From a virus: a DNA stretch of 47,385 nucleotides. Under the pieces are notes generated by a model, which saw nothing but the letters and a program-made list of their open reading frames with translations, made no database searches and had not been told where the DNA came from. The stretch spans positions 1 through 47,385 of the IMG/VR virus record IMGVR_UViG_3300017967_000043; one strand, written 5' to 3'. The translations under genes were made by a program, and so were the position numbers. Shown piece by piece: positions 6,634-21,000 of this stretch (positions within the stretch are counted from its first letter, which is position 1; the number at the start of each line of letters is the position of its first letter).

Positions 6634-7053
6634 GTGGCAATCAAGGAACTAAGATCAAAAAACTTTAGGGTCTCTCGTAATTTTAAGGATCTGGCGAATT
6701 CTTTTCGCCGCAATCCAGTTACGAAGGACCTTATTGTTTTATCTAACGAACAGGCGATCAAACAAGCGATGAAAAATCTTGTTTTGACCGCTCCTGGCGA
6801 AAAATTGTTCCAACCTGATGTTGGATCTAAGGTTTATCAGTTACTTTTTGAACCCCTTGATCCATTTACGGTAGATACCCTCAAAGATGAGATTGTAGAC
6901 ACTCTAAGAAACTTTGAACCACGAATAAATGTCATTAGTGTGGAAATTACTGCTAATGATGACTTTCATGATCTAAGAGTTGATGTTGAATATCGTATTG
7001 TTGGTCAACCTCTTGTACAAACTATAGACTTTATCTTACAGCGAGCGGAGTAA
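6634..7053 (+). CDS. 25: Baseplate wedge subunit gp25
   Basis: The 139-residue protein matches T4 gp25 (132 residues), a lysozyme-like-fold wedge protein found in all contractile tails. It links the wedge to the central hub and helps start sheath assembly. Diagnostic parts are NPVTKDLIVLSNEQAIKQAM near residue 27, the conserved APGEKLFQPDVGSKVYQLLF segment near residue 52 and the final DLRVDVEYRIVGQ strand. The start is GTG 6634, three bases after the preceding stop, because this gives the usual family N-terminus; there is no strong ribosome site, so coupling to the upstream gene is likely. The gp6 gene follows at once. Confidence 0.92.
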   Translation: MAIKELRSKNFRVSRNFKDLANSFRRNPVTKDLIVLSNEQAIKQAMKNLVLTAPGEKLFQPDVGSKVYQLLFEPLDPFTVDTLKDEIVDTLRNFEPRINVISVEITANDDFHDLRVDVEYRIVGQPLVQTIDFILQRAE

Positions 7054-7054
7054 C

Positions 7055-9070
7055 ATGATTCCAACCGACCTTACAGCGATGGACTTCAACTCCATCAAGG
7101 CATCCATTAAGGATTACTTGAGGACTCGTCCAGAATTTACAGATTTTGACTTTGAGGGTGCAACTCTGTCATATCTGATTGATGTGCTCGCTTATAATAC
7201 TTACTACACGGCATTTACTGCAAATATGGCAGTAAATGAAGCATTTTTGTCTTCTGCAACGGTTAGAGACAACGTTGTAAGTATTGCAAAACTTCTAGAT
7301 TACACTCCTCGTTCTTCTAGGGCACCAAAAGCGTGTGTTTCGTTCTCTGTGCAGACCGAACTGTTTAATGGAGTGTTCCCACAGTTTGCAACCCTGAAAA
7401 AGGGTATTGTTGTAACTGGCGGAGAATATAATTTTGTAACTCTTGAGGATATCAGCGCAAATACTGATAATACTGGGATTGCAACCTTTAACAAGGTTGT
7501 AGTTTATGAAGGTGCTAACCTCACACACTCTTATACGGTGTCTTCCTTCAAAAAGCAGAAATATGTTATTCCTGCGGACAAAGTTGACACATCTACGTTG
7601 AGAGTAACTGTAAAACAGAATGCACAGTCTACTCAGGAGGACGTATACGTCCTTGCAACCGATGTTACGACTTTGAATGCAGAATCTAGAGTATATTTTT
7701 TGACAGAAACCGAAGATCAACGTTATGAACTTCAATTTGGCGATGATGTAATCGGCAGGAAGTTGGAAGATGGTGAAGTTATCAATATTTCCTATGTAAG
7801 AACTCATGAAGCAGATGCAAATGATATTTCGGAATTTGATTTTGTTGGAACGGTTGTAGACCAGTACGGCAGACCAATTGGAGACATTGAGGATGATTTG
7901 CTCGTCAATGAAAGGTCTCAACTTGGAGATATTCCCGAAACTGTCTCTGAAATCAAATTTTCTGCTCCTAGAACCTATACGACTCAGTTGAGAGCAGTAA
8001 CTGCTCAAGATTATGCATATATCACCAAAAAAGTGTATGAAAATGCAGAATCTGTCATTGCATTCGGCGGAGATCAACTCTCTCCTCCAGTTTACGGCAA
8101 AGTATATGTTGCAGTAAAAACTAAAACTGGAAATACTCTAAACAATGCTTCAAAACTGCAAATCTCTAAAGATTTGCAGCAGTATGCTATGGCATCTATT
8201 GAACCTGTGGTAATTGACCCAGAGTTCCTTTATGTGCCCACTTCATTGTATGTTTTCTACGATCCCACAAAAACTAGTAAGAGTGTTGCAGAACTGCAAA
8301 ACTTGGTATTGGGTGCTATTGAACAATTTGCCGATCAGGAAAATATCAACAACTTTGGATCTACGTTCTCACTTTCTAAGTATGAAAAGGCAATTTCCCT
8401 TGCCGATAACTCTATTGACTCTGCTTCTGTTCAGACTACGCTTCTCAGGTATCTGAAACTGAACCCTGGAACCGTTGACACATACTGTACTGATTTCGGA
8501 TCTCCTATCTACGATTCTAACCCCTCTAACGACGGTGGAAATGTGTCTAGTGGTGGCGATGGTGGCGATGGTGATAACGGGGGTGCTGGAGACGGTACTG
8601 GAGGGGGCACTGGGGACATGAAGTGCTACAAGGAACCCGTAATTAAATCTGGACAGTTTATTACCATTGACAGACCCGATGTCATCCAATATTTTGAGGA
8701 TGATGGTTTTGGAAACTTGAGAACCTACTATAACAGTGGTTCTAGTAAGATCTACACAAATAATAATGCAGGAACTGTAGATTATGGTACTGGTAAAATT
8801 TGTTTTGGTCCCGTAGAAGTCACTGATCCCGTTGATCAGATTCCAGTTCAAATTATTCCAACAAACATCTCGTCTGTTACTCCTGCGACTCCTGGAACCG
8901 TTATTTCTCTTCCCATTCCAAACATTACGGTTGTTCCTGTCGGAACCCTGCCACCTCCTACAATCCCGCTAAATAATCTTACGCCTGACCAGTTCCAGCA
9001 ACTGCCTGCTGTCATTACTCCGATTGATATCACCAACGTTGGTGACCTCAACAACATCGCCTGTTTCTGA
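7055..9070 (+). CDS. 6: Baseplate wedge subunit gp6
   Basis: The 671-residue protein corresponds to T4 gp6 (660 residues), the scaffold of the baseplate inner ring, where gp6 dimers join the wedges. The N-terminus (residues 8-60, MDFNSIKASIKDYLRTRPEF and then a conserved membrane-free helix) and the central block RAVTAQDYAYITKKVYENAE with GGDQLSPPVYGKVYV (about 312-350) are family signatures. Two parts are unusual: a Gly/Asp-rich linker at about 490-525 made of GGDGG-type repeats, and a Pro/Thr/Ile-rich tail from about 590. ATG 7055 lies one base after the gp25 stop with CGGAG four bases upstream. Confidence 0.92.
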   Translation: MIPTDLTAMDFNSIKASIKDYLRTRPEFTDFDFEGATLSYLIDVLAYNTYYTAFTANMAVNEAFLSSATVRDNVVSIAKLLDYTPRSSRAPKACVSFSVQTELFNGVFPQFATLKKGIVVTGGEYNFVTLEDISANTDNTGIATFNKVVVYEGANLTHSYTVSSFKKQKYVIPADKVDTSTLRVTVKQNAQSTQEDVYVLATDVTTLNAESRVYFLTETEDQRYELQFGDDVIGRKLEDGEVINISYVRTHEADANDISEFDFVGTVVDQYGRPIGDIEDDLLVNERSQLGDIPETVSEIKFSAPRTYTTQLRAVTAQDYAYITKKVYENAESVIAFGGDQLSPPVYGKVYVAVKTKTGNTLNNASKLQISKDLQQYAMASIEPVVIDPEFLYVPTSLYVFYDPTKTSKSVAELQNLVLGAIEQFADQENINNFGSTFSLSKYEKAISLADNSIDSASVQTTLLRYLKLNPGTVDTYCTDFGSPIYDSNPSNDGGNVSSGGDGGDGDNGGAGDGTGGGTGDMKCYKEPVIKSGQFITIDRPDVIQYFEDDGFGNLRTYYNSGSSKIYTNNNAGTVDYGTGKICFGPVEVTDPVDQIPVQIIPTNISSVTPATPGTVISLPIPNITVVPVGTLPPPTIPLNNLTPDQFQQLPAVITPIDITNVGDLNNIACF

Positions 9071-9086
9071 TCTAATATAAACGTCA

Positions 9087-12000
9087 ATGAGCCATCCAAA
9101 TAAGGTCTCTCAGAATATCTACAATCAGCTCCCTGATTTTATCAAAGCTGATTATCCTGCATTTGAAAAGTTCCTAGAGTATTACTACAAATCTCAGGAA
9201 AAGACGGGTCAACCACAAAATATTATCAATGAGTTTCAGAAACTTCTGAACATTGATGAGTATGACTTCAAACTCATCAGAAGTGAATCTGAGTTGTTGG
9301 AACCTGTAACTGCAACTGATGATATCATCACTGTAGAAAGTGTTGACGACTTTTTGGAAAAGAATGGTAGCATTCTCCTAAATGAAGAAATTATCTATTA
9401 TGAAAGGGCAAACAAATCTCCCGAAATCTCTTTAACTGAAGGTATCTCGTACGAGGAGTATAGAGAGAAGTGGATTGAACTTCAAAGTCCTTACATGGAT
9501 TTTAACGGCGTTGTTAGGACCTTCCCTCTGCTGTCTCAGGACAATCCTATTGCACCTCCTTCAGAGGACCACATTGTTATCCGTTTGTTCGGTAAATATT
9601 TGATTCCTGGAGTTGATTATACAATTCAAGGCACTAGTGTCGTATTTACCGATCCTCCTAGATCTCCCAACCCATCAGACTCTATTGAAGAGACCGCAGT
9701 CTTTTATCTGAAGGGTTTCCTGCAAGATCCTATACAAGAGGTTGATAATATTTCATCTCTGTTCAACTCTTCTAGGACCGAGTTCCCTCTGGAAGTTTCG
9801 GGAGTAAACTATAACCCTGTTTTGCAGGTGTATCTGAATGTTGTCATCAATGACAATCTGCTGGTTCCTTATAAGGATTTTTCCATTATCAATAGGGATG
9901 GGCAATATTTCATCAAAATGAAAGTTGCACCTCCTTCTCAGGCAAGATCTTATATTGGTTCTGTTGAGGCACCGATTAGTAGTTTTGGTTCTGGTGCAAC
10001 TGCTATTGCCCAAATCAACAATAATGGCAATCTGACTGGCATTAAAGTAAAGTCTGGCGGTACTAACTATCGCCTCCAGTATCCTCCCGCTGTAGAAGTG
10101 GCAACTACCACAGGTGGAGGTGGCGCGTCTGCATATTCTCTCGTTAATGGTATCAAAACCCTTTCTCTTCTGGGTGGCGGTGCTGGTTATAGCGATTTGA
10201 ATCCCCCTATTGTTAATATTGAACCTCCCACCGCCGCTGGTGGGATTCCTGCTGCTGCAAAAGCACTTGTAACTAATGGACAGGTAACTGGACTTGAGTT
10301 GCTTAACTCGGGTAGCAATTATACGTTTACTCCTAGAGTTACTTTCCTTGATCCTGGTGGATGTGTCTTTAGCAATCCTACTATTGATGTTAATGGTTCC
10401 ATTGAACCTGAAAGTATTGAAATTGTAGAAGTGGGTAAGGGATATACTGTTCCTCCTACCATCTATGTTGATCCTCCGACTGGTGCTGACCCTCTGCAGG
10501 CAGAGATCGTTGCTCAAATTGGCACTGACGGCACTGTAACAGGGTTTACTGTAACTAATAGGGGTAGAGGGTATACAACCTCTCCTAGGATTGCTGTGAT
10601 TGATCCTGGTGCTGCACAAATTCTGGATGTCACTGTTGATTCTACTGGTAGAGTTGTTGAGATTGAACTGCTTTCTGGCGGTTCTGGTTATGTGGATATT
10701 CCTTCTATCTACATTGTAGATAACCGTAAGGATCCTTCTGGCGCATTTATCGGTGGATCTGGTGCTACTGCAGTTGCGTCTATTTTTAACGGTCAAATCA
10801 CCGATATCAATATTACTAATTTTGGTACTGGATACGATCCTGCTAATCCTCCTAAAGTTGTGATTCAGCGTCCTCCTTCGGCAAATGCTTCTGCCGAAGT
10901 TGGTTTCGGTGAGGTTACGGGTTTCCGTGTAGTTGAATCTGGTTCCGATTATACTAAAGCTCAGTTTATTGGGTGCTCTCGTGGTGTTTCTGGTATCGTT
11001 GGATATGATACCGATGGTAATGCAATCTATGAGCAAAAAACTAGCCCCACTAACCACAATATTGGCACCGCAGTAAAATGTCTGGATGGTGTTTTTGTTG
11101 AGAAAATGCTCAGCAAATTTACTGAACAATACCTTCCCGACATCCCTAAGATTGACCTTAATAAGATTAACATCAATACGGTCATTAAGACTATCCGTAC
11201 CTTCTATTCGTCTAAAGGTACGAGAGGTTCTATTGCATATCTGTTCAAGATTCTCTACGGTGAGGATGTAAGCGTATCCTACCCCAAAGAGCAGATTGTA
11301 AAACCCTCTGCTGCTAGTTGGCAAGTTGACACCATTCTACGTTGTGTCGTTGAGAGTGGCAATCCTCAAAATCTTAAGGACGGTTTCCTGCAGCAGTTCC
11401 AAGATCAAGTTGACCCCAATATTGGTAGCGCATCTGCTCTGATTGAGAACTTCATCTCAATTAAAACTTCAGAATTGGAAATCTTTGAACTTGTTCTCTC
11501 TGAAGAGACAATTCAAGGAACATTCACGATTCCCTACAAGACTAAACTCGCTGAAGGTATTAGTACCACTGATAGTGTTCTTACTGTTGACTCTACCATC
11601 GGTTGGCCCGAGAGAAACGGTGAGATCCTTGTCGGCACCGAACTTATTAGATATAAGGAAAAGTCACTCAACCAGTTTATTGAGTGTACTCGTTCTGTAA
11701 ATAATATTGTTGAAGATTGGGATGCTGCAACTGAGGTTACTTCTAACTTCTATGCATATGTGAATTATGGAACAGACCAAGAGGTCGTCGTCAAAGTTGT
11801 CGGTATTATTAAAGCAGAGAACACCACTCTGACCGATGATGGAACTTATTATCTCCCTGGTGATAAACTGACGGTTTCAAAACTTGGTGCTTCCGAAAAT
11901 GTTCCCTTGCTGAACACTTGGAACTACAATGTAAAAAAACTTGTATCGGTTGATAGAATTGAGTTTGGCGGCGTTAACAATCAAACTGCCACTGTTTATT

Positions 12001-15000
12001 GCAATAATCCTCATGGTCTCCTTGTGGGGGATCAGGTAACCATCTATGGTGCCAACCCCATTCTCTTTAACGGTACTTATTTTGTACAGTCTAGAGAATC
12101 TACGACAGTATTTAAGTATCAACTCGTTCAACCTGCTGCTGTTGTACCTCAGGGAAATATTCTCATCTCGGTTGACCTTAACCGAGGTAAGTCTGATGTT
12201 GAGTCTATCAATAACTCCATCGGCATTTATACTACCAACATTCAAAACTCGTTCTTTAACGACGACTACGTTTACGTTGCCGCATCTGGTATCCCGAACT
12301 ATAAAGTCGGTCCTTTTGTTGGGCAGGCACTTATTCCTGGAAACCAGCGTAAACTTCTCCGATTCCCTAGAGTCTCGCAGACTATCTCTACTAAGGATGA
12401 GATTCAACCAGGACCGATTGGAGCATGGGTAAATGGTGTTTCTATCTGGTCTTATAAGTCTAGTAACAAAAAAATCTTTGGTGAAGTTACCAAAATCAAT
12501 ATTATCAAACAAGGCGATTCGTATGATGCTGCATCTCCACCATCTCTGACAATTTCCAATGGTGGTGGTACTGGTGCCACTGGTTCTGTTATCATTGACG
12601 GTTCTCTGACCGCAATTAACATTACTGCCACTGGTAGTGGATATACCAGTCCTCCTCTGGTATCTATCGTTGGTGGTGGTGGTTCTGGTGCTTCTGCTAC
12701 AGCAGTTGTTACTAATGGACAAGTTTCCAGAGTCCTTATCAATAGTGGTGGTACTGGATATACTTCTAGACCCGAAATTACTATTGTTGGTGGCGGTGGT
12801 ACTGGTGCTACTGCTTTGGCAGAAGTTCGTGGTCCTATTAAAGAAGTTGTAATCAACACTGGTGGTACGAAGTATACGTCCCAACCAGACATCACCCTGA
12901 GTTCTGGTGAAGGTGCTCAAGCACAAGCTATCGTCCAGAATGGTCGTATTATTTCTATTGCCGTCATTAACGCTGGTAGCGGATATACAACTCCTCCTAT
13001 TGTTGAAATTTATGGTAATGGTTTTGGTGCTATTGCTACTGCAAACATTGATACTGACGGCGAAAATGCTGGTCGTGTAACTAGCATCTCTATCAACAAC
13101 AGAGGTATCAACTATGAGGCAGGAACTACCGTAATTATTCTGCGTTCTGTTGGTTCAGATGCACAGTTCACTGCTGAAGTACAAAGTTGGACTTACAACC
13201 TTGCACCTATCACGGCGCTTGATGATGCTCAGGGTTCCGTGTTCTCTGGTTATAATAACCAGTATGGTGGTGAGTATGCCCACTTTACCAATCCCAAGAG
13301 ACTTAGATACGTTCTGGGCGACAACCTGTTGGAAGACTCTAACGGTTCCCTGACCGAATCCACCAGCAATATTTCTCACTCTCCGATTATTGGTTGGGCA
13401 TTTGATGGTAACCCAATTTACGGTCCTTATGGTTACACTGATCCCACTAACCAAAGTTCCAACATTCGTCGTTTGGAACCGAGCTATAGACTTAAGCCTG
13501 CTCTGGTACTGAACGCAATCACCAATCCTACCCCTGTTAGAGAAGGTGGTCCTCTCCTCGCAGATGACCCTGCAGGCACTTATATTGAAGATTATGAGTA
13601 TACCTTCGGTGAAGGTGATTTGGACCGCTATAACGGGCGTTTTGGTAAGACTCCTGAGTTTCCTGAAGGCGTCTATGCATACTTCACTTGCATTGATGCT
13701 ACCGAGCAGGGCAATCCAGTTTTCCCGTATATCATTGGACCCAACTTTAACTCCAGTGTAGATAAGTGGAACTTGGCATCAACTGCAGTACAGCAGAATA
13801 TTCCTACTGGCGTTATCCGTTATCGTGATCCCTATGAGAATGTTGATATTGATGTTGAGCGTACTCCTAATGCGACTGCTGACCTTCTGACTACGGAAGA
13901 TGGTCTTGAGTTGACGTTTGATCCCATTTGGGAAGATTCCGATGGTGATAACGTAATTGATACGAATTATCAGATTGACGATGATAATGATATTACTACT
14001 CCTGAAGTTAGACTGACAACTCGTCCTGATGACAGAGTATTCCGTCTGACCTATGATCAAAGTAATATTACGATGGAAGTAGGTCAAACATATGCTATCC
14101 CCGCATACACTACTACGAATGAACTGTATGCTCCTTCTACCGATCCCATCAATGTACAGGTTCTGTTCAATGGTATTACTAATACCACTGTTCTGGTAAG
14201 AGTTGTATCCTCGGAGAAGTTTGCTCCTGCGTTTGATGGCACCTATGATCAGTATATTGGTCTGAACTTTGTTTATACTGATGATGATGGAAACACTACT
14301 TCTGCAAACATTGTTGACGTAGAATTTATTGGTTTCCGTGCAACTTATGAAATTACTGATGAACTGGTAGTTGAAGAACTTCAAGATGTCGGTTCGCTGT
14401 TGGAAGAGAACAAACTGGAACTGTTTGACTACTTCCCTAAAGTTAGATTTGACTCTAAGGTTGACATTGAAGTTGAATCTATCACAAAGTTTGAGGACGC
14501 ATCTGTTAATGGATTCGTTGTAGAGAACCCTGGTGATAACTATCAGGTAAATGACCGTCTGATTTTTGATGATATTGACAGTGAAGGTTATGGTATTTCT
14601 GCCGTTATCAGAACTATTCAAGGTAAGACTATTTCAACTTACGACTTTGAACTTATCAATGATGTTCCTCATGGCGTAATCACTACCGATGTACCTCATG
14701 ATCTGGTTTCTGGTGATAAAATCCAAGTTAGCTATACTCCCGAGATCTCTACCGAAAACAGACAATTTAAGGTAAAAGTTGTAAATGGTATTGAAACCAT
14801 TAAAGTTACTCAAATTGGTACTGGTTATACTGATGATGTACCGATTTCCGTTGAAATTGATGGGGATGGCCAACACGCAGAAGTTAATCCAGTAATCAAT
14901 GTCAGCAATGGTACAGTATCTTCGTTTGACATCGTTAAATCTGGTAATGGATTTAGCGAAAATCCAAGACTGATTATTTCTCATCCTCAAGAGTTTAAGA

Positions 15001-18000
15001 AGGCGGAATACTTTATCAATGGTACTGAAAACCTGAATGATACGGTAATCAATGCTGTCTACACCAGTGATGTTACTAAAGACATCTATGTTTGTGGTAA
15101 TACTATTGATCAATTTGATAACAGAGTTGGTTTTGTTGCAAAATATTCTACTAGTGGTGATATAGTTTGGTATAAGACTGCCAGATCTGAGCAACCCAGT
15201 GGTCAAGATACTTTCTGCAATTTTACTGCTCTGACTGTAGATGAAGACAGCAATACCCTAGATGTATATGTCACTGGTACTACTAAACCCAACTCCCTCA
15301 ATGTCAACTATAATCCTGACATTGTTTTGATGAAGTTTAACCAGAATACTTCTGGTACTACTTGCTCAATTCAATATCAAAAGGAGATGGCAGGCATCTC
15401 TGGTTCTACTCGTCTGGATGAAGTTAGCGCAATCTCTAAGGTTGGTGAGAATAAGTGGTGTATTGGTGGTCACACCAATACCAACTCTCAGTATCCTTTT
15501 GATGCATACATCATCATTTTCAATGAAAACTTGGGTGTTCAGCAAAAGAGAAAGATTTCTACCGCTAGTGACTCAGAAAAAGTTGTTGACATTAAGTATA
15601 ATGCTGATAGCGGTAAGTTCTATGTTCTGCTAGAGATTGCACCCACTACTACCAGTGCGGTTAAGTCTTTTGCTATCGCACATTGTGAGGCACAGCAGTT
15701 TTCTGTTATCATTGACAAAGTTATCAATTTCAATACCACTAGCTACAATTTGTGGGGTGCAAGATTTGATATTGATGAGTTTGGGGACTTCCTGGTCTCT
15801 GGTACTGCATATTCTGGTTCTAACCCAATCGGCGTCTTTGTTGGTAAAGTAACTACTGAAAACGAGGTTCGTTGGGGTAAGAGAATTACACCTGCAGGTA
15901 CTTTTAGAAACCTCAAGGTTATTGGTGGCAATGTTGACGTTTTTGGTAATTACAACCTGGCAATCAACTATGAACTTAATGAGTCTACATCTGGTTCTGA
16001 AGCATTCAGAAAACAGAGTGAAATTATCAAATTTAGATATGATGGCACTGTAATTTCTACCAATAAAGTAAGTCTTGGTCGCAATATCGTTGGTTTTGAA
16101 ATCAATGCTATTAGTGCTGATAGTTCTGGCGACCCTGTATTGACTGGTCAAGGTTACCGTAACGAAGTTGTTGGTCTGTTTGACTTTGAGTCAACTGATG
16201 AGACCGAACCCGTAGATACCACTGGTAATCTGACTAACAGAAATCTGATTGGTGATTACTACACTGGTTCCAACATTTCAAGTGGTGCTCCTTCTGGTCA
16301 AGGTAGCACTCGTGGTCTGAGAATCAATGCTTATGATGGTGCTGCCTGGAGTGATACCCACTTTGAGATCAACCCTGAAAATAATACTGGCATCTATGGT
16401 TATGCCGATACATATGATCCGAATGGTGACTGGACGATTGAAGGTTGGTGGAGTGTAACTGAGACCACTGTTCTGCAGGATAGCAGACTTGCGGGTCTTG
16501 GTTCTACTCACCACATCTTGTTTGGTATCGGTCATGGTAGTGAACCAGGCGTTACCTTAACCCTCAATCGTAGCAATAAGAGACTGGAATTGTATGCCTC
16601 TTCCACTCTCCAGAGAACTGCAACTCCTATTGCTAGTGCAAACGATCAAATTGTTAATGATGATGGTTATGTTCACTGTGCAGTAACTAAATTTGGCAAT
16701 CTGTTTACCATTTATGTTGATGGAACTTCGGTTGGTAGTGGTTCACTGCCTTCTCTGACTATTCCTTCTACTGCTAAGATCTACGTTGGCAATGCTCCCA
16801 ACTGGACTGGAAACACTAGTGGTTATACTGTTGATTATGCAGGTTCATTTGACGTTGATGGTTTGCGTATTAGTGATCATGTAAGAACTATCTCGGTTCC
16901 TTCTACCACTGCAGAATATAACGATTACTATAAGACGTATCATTATGTTCCTGATGCTGCTCTCGTAATTAAGACTGACAAGAATATTGATTCTACCCGT
17001 CAAGGAACGTTTATTGGTACGAATACTAACTATCATTTCACCACCGCATCATACACTTATCCCACAACAATCAATCAACCAATCACAGTTTCCAGTGTAA
17101 CTCTTGCATCTGAAGGTCTTCAGGTTCTGGATTACAATGATGTAAACTCTTCTCTTGTAATTGATTCGGTAACTCTCACCTCCAATACTGATGTATGGTC
17201 TTCCAGAACTGCCACTATTCCTGCAAAGGGTGGCAGAAAGGTTAAAGCAGAAACGACAACCTATGGCAAGTTCTACATTAAGGTAACTAATACTACTGAA
17301 GTTGACAATGTTCTTCGTCTTTCGCTGAATCAAACTTTCAACGTTAAGAAAAATAGTCAAATTCAACAATACAATAACGCTGGCCAGCTAGTTGCTAATG
17401 CCGAAGTTATTGATGTTGATGCAAATAGTCTGTATATTGCTCAGTATACGGGAACTAAGAGTGCCTGGGAAGGTTATGTTGGCACAGGCGAAATCAAGAC
17501 CACTGGTGGTGAAAATAATAGCATCGGGTCTTATATCTTTGCTAACGAACCATTCACTACTACTCAGGGCACATTCATCTTTGATATCCCTTCTGGTTTG
17601 GATGCACGATTCAAAGTATATGGTCAGGAAGACTTTACCGTAAGAATTGATGACACTGCTCCTGCAGGATCTCCTTATATCATTGGTAGTGTAATCACTC
17701 CCGATGAGGATCAAGTCACCTATAATGCCGATAGGTCCCAATTGACCATCAGTGGTCTTACTGCTGTCACCGAAATTACTCTTATCACTAATCTTGATAA
17801 GATTCTCCAACTAACTGCTGTTAATGCAACTGATAGAATTTTCTATAAGACTGCAAGAGCACATAAATTGCAGTCTGGCGACAATCTCTTCATCTCTGGC
17901 AACAGTGCTGACGAATTTAATGGATCGTTTGCAGTTGATGAAGTAATTAGCACTAGAGAGTTTACTACTCGTCTTAGAGCAACTGCAGTGGGCGACCCCG

Positions 18001-21000
18001 ATGCTGCATCTAGTATTGATATCTTTGTAAAACATCCTGTCATTCAGATGTTCTACAACCATAAGTATCAGTTTATGCTTGGGGATCCTTCTCTTCAAGG
18101 ATACTTCATGTCCTTCTCTAAGGATAACCTCTTCAAACTGGAGTATTCGTTTAACTCAATTCAGAGAGTTGGCACCCCTGGTGTTCAGCAAGGTGGAGAT
18201 CCTGAACCGTATGTTCAGTTGTCGGTGAACTCTGAAGTTACAAATATCTCTTACTATTTTGACCCATCTAGAACGGGTGATGACTCACCTGTAAATCCTG
18301 GAACTTATCTTGATGTTATTCCCACTCCCTACACTGGTGAGTTTGAAGTCAAATTCCTTGCTGGTGCGACAATTACTTCGGGTGCAAATATCTTCAAGTT
18401 CCCCTTGCTCAATGAACCAGAAAGTGTTGCAACTGCATCTAGAGTAGGATACACAACTTCTTCTGTGTCTGCAGTTGGACCTATTGGTGCGATTCGTCTC
18501 ATCAATGGTGGTGGATTCTATAAGAAGCTTCCAATCGTATCTAATATTGTTTCCAATCGTAGAATTGAAAGAGTTGCTATCAATGAACCTGGAACTGAAT
18601 ATGCCGTAGGTGAATACACGGGTGTGTCAATTAGTGGTGATGGTGAAGGTGGTAAAGTCAATATTACCGTACAAGATGGAACGGATGAAGATGGTAACAC
18701 CATTCCTGGTCAGATCACCGAGGTGATCGTAACTGATCCTGGTAAGAACTACACTACTGCAACGATTGATATTGAATCCATCCCTGGTATTCTTGGACCC
18801 AGCCTTGCTGGTTCTGGTGCAGAATTGGAAGTTGTTATTCCTCCGAATGGATCTGGTGCTTCTATCTTTGTTAAGGCAAATCAGATTGGTAAGATTAAGA
18901 AACTGAAGAATAATAACTTCGGTTTTGACTATACTCACGACTATACCCTGCGTCCTGAAATTACGTTCCCTGTTAATGTTCAGCTGACTAGCACGAGCAT
19001 CTTGGACAGCATTACTGTTACTGATCCTGGTTCTGGTTATGCTACTCCTCCTGCAGTTATCATTGAAGGTGGTGGCGGATCTGGTGCTATTGCTGAAGCA
19101 ACTATTAGAAACGGTCGTATTGATCAGATTGAAGTTAAAGATCCTGGATCGGGATATTCTTCTCAACCCAGTGTCAGTCTCAAGTCTTCGTTCAACTACG
19201 TTGTCAACCTTGACTTGAATCTTCTGCAATTCTCCTTCCCTCACGGTATTGTTAATGGTTCTGCGGTTACTCTGCAAGCCGTTGATGCTGGTGATGGTGA
19301 AGAACCCGCACTGCCCATCTCCTCCTTCGGCAGACTGTCTGCTGCCACCACTTATTATGCTATTGCTGGTGCAGCAAACTCTTTGGAAGATGATCAGTTG
19401 AAGTTGGCACTGACTCCCGATAACGCTGCTATTGGTGACTTCCTGTCATACACTAATGATGGTCAAGGTCGTCAAGTTCTGCTTACTGATTCGTTCGGTG
19501 GTGCTGCCGAGGCAAATGTCATCACTGGTCGTTTCCTTGCAGGTGAATACATCTATCAAGGTGATACTCTGGATCAGGCAACCGCTTCTGGTTATGTCTC
19601 CGAAAACGATGGTTGGCAGGAAGGTCCCAGAATTCTGAAGATCGTTGATTATACTGGAGATTTTTCTGCTGGCCAGCAAATCACTGGTACTATTTCTAAA
19701 GCGTCTGGTACTATTGACAACCTGAGCATCGCTAAAGGTGTTCTGGAAGTTGGTGCTATTACCACTACTCCTGGTAGATTCATTGATGACGTTGGCAAAC
19801 CATCCGAAATTATCCAAAGAATCCAAGACTCCTACTTCTATCAAGACTTCTCCTACAGTGTTAGAACCCCTGTTGCTATCTCTGATTGGAGAGACATCCT
19901 TACTACTAACGTCCACCCCGCTGGATTCAAGGTATTTGGAGAACTTGGATTGATTGAATCTGGTACGATTGAAAATAAAACCACTGCATTTGAACTTACC
20001 AAGTCGGTTAACCTGGCAGAATCTGCAATTGTTCCGAATCTGCAAAACTATACCCTGGTTGAACCCGTCTACACTGATTTTGATAACACTGAGGTTCGTT
20101 TCCGTCAAAAGGATCTGACTTCCTCCGAGCAGATTTTGACTTCTACTGTTCAGAAGATCAATGACATCTCTCAACTGTTTGACGGTGAAAGAATTTCATT
20201 CCCTCTGACTGTACAGAACTTGGATGATGAAGGTAACACTGTTACTGAACCCGTTATCGCTAACGCTAACCAGTTGATTATCACTCTCAATGGTATCGTT
20301 CAGTCTCCTGGAGAAGCATTTGAGGTTCAAGGATCCGATATCGTCTTTAGTGATCCCCCGCAACCACCTGCAAATGTTCAGTATGCAACGGTAACTCTTC
20401 AGTTCAGAGATATCAAGAGAATGCAACTTAGCAATATCTCGGGTATCTTCCCTCTGATTGGCGGTAGAATTAGAGGTATTGTTTCCGATGTCAACGCTAC
20501 TGTTGTTGCTGTAGGAACAACAACCATTGACTTCTACTACGACAATAATACTGATGCATTCCAACTTACTGAGACAATCTTTAGTAGTGCAACTGGTTTC
20601 CAAGCGACTCTTGATAGCATCACCGATGTTAACAGACAAAATCTGTTCAACTTCAAGGAAGACATTCAAAACCTTAGAGGAGATCAGGCAACTGTTGAGC
20701 AGGTAAACTTGGAAGGTAACAATGGTCAACCTATTGCCAACATTCCTGGTGGCATGAGTGCAACTCAAGGTGCATTTGACGTTGATAATGTTGCTGACGT
20801 TGAACTGAATAAGACTTATCAGGTTGATTCTGAAAGAATGGTTGTCACTGATATTAGTGGCAATACTTTGACAGTTCAGCGTGCTGCTGATGGAACTACT
20901 GCTGTTGGTCACCAAACCAATAGCGTTCTCTACGGCACTGAGATTGAAGTTGGAAACACTCTGGTTCTCAGTAAAACTGCTGGTACTTATCAATCTACTC

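Noticed and set aside
7295-8077. A 260-codon minus-strand frame over gp6
   Set aside because: gp6 on the + strand is clearly conserved here, and the minus-strand product is rich in Ile, Cys and Phe without recognisable features.
9753-11324. A 523-codon open frame on the minus strand
   Set aside because: It lies wholly inside the giant + strand gene, its translation is Arg/Ser/Asn-rich without domains, and such antisense frames arise from the repetitive codon pattern of the + strand gene.
12540-13020. GGTGGTGGT-rich stretches as a DNA repeat array or CRISPR
   Set aside because: The units are in frame, vary in length and sequence and encode GSGY beta repeats; there are no constant repeats with unique spacers.
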